This document shows, one piece after another, positions 63,176-64,000 of a DNA stretch of 64,000 nucleotides. Within the stretch, counting starts at the first letter, position 1; each line of letters begins with the position of its first letter. The translations under genes were made by a program, and so were the position numbers. This DNA comes from Coprinellus micaceus (Eukaryota > Basidiomycota > Agaricomycetes > Agaricales > Psathyrellaceae): NCBI GenBank assembly GCA_951394405.1, contig OX596335.1:248001-312000 (forward strand), given 5' to 3'. The notes beneath the pieces were generated by a model, which was not told the DNA's origin, ran no database searches, and was given only the letters and a program-made list of their open reading frames with translations.

Positions 63176-64000
63176 ATGCCTACTCTTTCCTCTCCCACCT
63201 CCAAGGTTCTTGTCACTGGCCCCAACGGATACATAGGCCTATGGGTCGTTAAGACTCTCCTGGACCGTGGCCATACTGTTCGCGCAGCAGTGAGGTCTGA
63301 AACTAGGGCGAACGAGTTGAAGGCCCTATTCCCGTCAGCAGCCGACAAGTTGGAATTTGCGATCGTTGAGGATATGTTACAGGTACTTACCTGTTTCGTC
63401 AGAAGCGCCTTCATAATGGAGTGTCCGACCTGACCCCGTTTTTTTAGCAAGGTGCCTTCGATGAAGCTGTCAAGGGCGTCGACGCGATTCAGCACTTGGC
63501 GTCGCCCATAGGGGGTAAAGCTCAGACCAATGAAGGCAGGATGTCTCGTCCTTTGTCTCATAGGGCTGATAACTGATCAGCACTGGTCCCGCAGGGTATA
63601 TTCGACCTGCGGTTGACGGAACCCTTGGGATATTCAAAAGTGCTCTAAAGAATGGGTGAGTACGGGTGTTTGTCTAGCGATCGAAGAAGAATATTTGACA
63701 ACTGCATACCAGGTCGAGCGTCAAGCGTATCGTAACTACCTCCAGCGTCGTATCTGTCTGGAGTGTCTATAATCAGGAGGTGAAAACTTTCACCGAGCAG
63801 GATTGGAACGAGCAGGATGTTGCCTGGATGAAGGATGACACTAAGGGCTTCGACCACATTGCAGCTTATTCTGCCTCCAAGACTTTGGCTGAGAAAGGTA
63901 GGATGCCCATTCAGTTATTCGACCACTCACCTCAAACTTATACTCAATGACGCTCCGACAGCTGCTTGGGATTTCTACAACGCGCGTAGGCAAGAGATCG
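63176..64000 (+). CDS. NAD(P)-dependent reductase, SDR H (runs off the window)
   Basis: Exons 63176-63382, 63448-63535, 63595-63655, 63713-63897 and 63962-64000+ follow SDR F one for one, and most residues are identical (KVLVTGPNGYIGLWVV, VRAAVRSETRANELK, YSASKTLAEK). The catalytic Tyr/Lys is present. The second intron has a GC donor (63536-63537) where SDR F has GT. The C-terminal half is outside the window, so completeness is unknown. Confidence 0.9.

Noticed and set aside
1..64000. CRISPR arrays, bacterial operons or ribosomal RNA genes
   Set aside because: No regularly spaced repeats, no Shine-Dalgarno-led gene strings and no rRNA-like sequence were seen; the window is eukaryotic.

Overview
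The window looks like a stretch of accessory, transposon-scarred genome from a filamentous basidiomycete (Agaricomycetes-like). The evidence is many 50-70 nt GT-AG introns, families typical of mushroom-forming fungi (a 7-TM protein of the DUF6533 type, DUF1996, CPL1-like, NACHT-STAND, short tyrosinases, BTB), a Tad-like LINE, and TATA boxes about 50-110 bp before several start codons. No bacterial, plasmid or CRISPR features were seen.

Layout. 1-2.4 kb: a LINE on the minus strand (ORF1 plus the start of the ORF2 endonuclease). 4.2-6.5 kb: a secreted DUF1996 gene broken by a 171-bp MITE. 7.2-9.7 kb: two tiny divergently transcribed genes, each encoding a ~50-aa preproprotein that ends in a Cys-...-Cys-Trp peptide and resembles an ascomycete alpha-pheromone precursor. 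12.8-14.3 kb: a coiled-coil protein. 15.8 and 19.0 kb: two tRNA-Arg(ACG) genes in opposite orientation around a 7-TM gene. 20.4-27.0 kb: an intact DUF1996 paralogue facing two secreted tyrosinase-like genes. 28.1-30.2 kb: a divergent Hsp70-like protein with an eroded nucleotide-binding motif. 32.1 kb: a CPL1-like secreted protein.

33-52 kb is the most structured part. NACHT-STAND genes and NAD(P)-dependent short-chain reductases (SDR, Gre2/dihydroflavonol-reductase-like) are interleaved as intact genes, interrupted genes and relics. The reductases are A (-), pseudogene B (+), C (+), D (-) and E (+). The NACHT copies are NACHT1 (+, broken by a ~1-kb DNA transposon), NACHT2 (+, intact), a 5' relic and a 3' relic. 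Shared promoter blocks suggest repeated duplication of a NACHT-SDR module. SDR C carries a 2.09-kb LTR element with identical 204-bp LTRs in one intron.

52-58 kb holds a decayed F-box gene, a secreted aerolysin-like (ETX/MTX2-type) gene and a BTB-domain gene. 58.3-64 kb is a tandem duplication of about 3.8 kb carrying SDR F, truncated SDR G and SDR H, which runs off the window end.

No single metabolic pathway can be assigned. The recurring themes are secreted proteins, reductase expansion and NLR-like receptors. Exon joins were worked out by hand from splice signals, reading frame and paralogue comparison.
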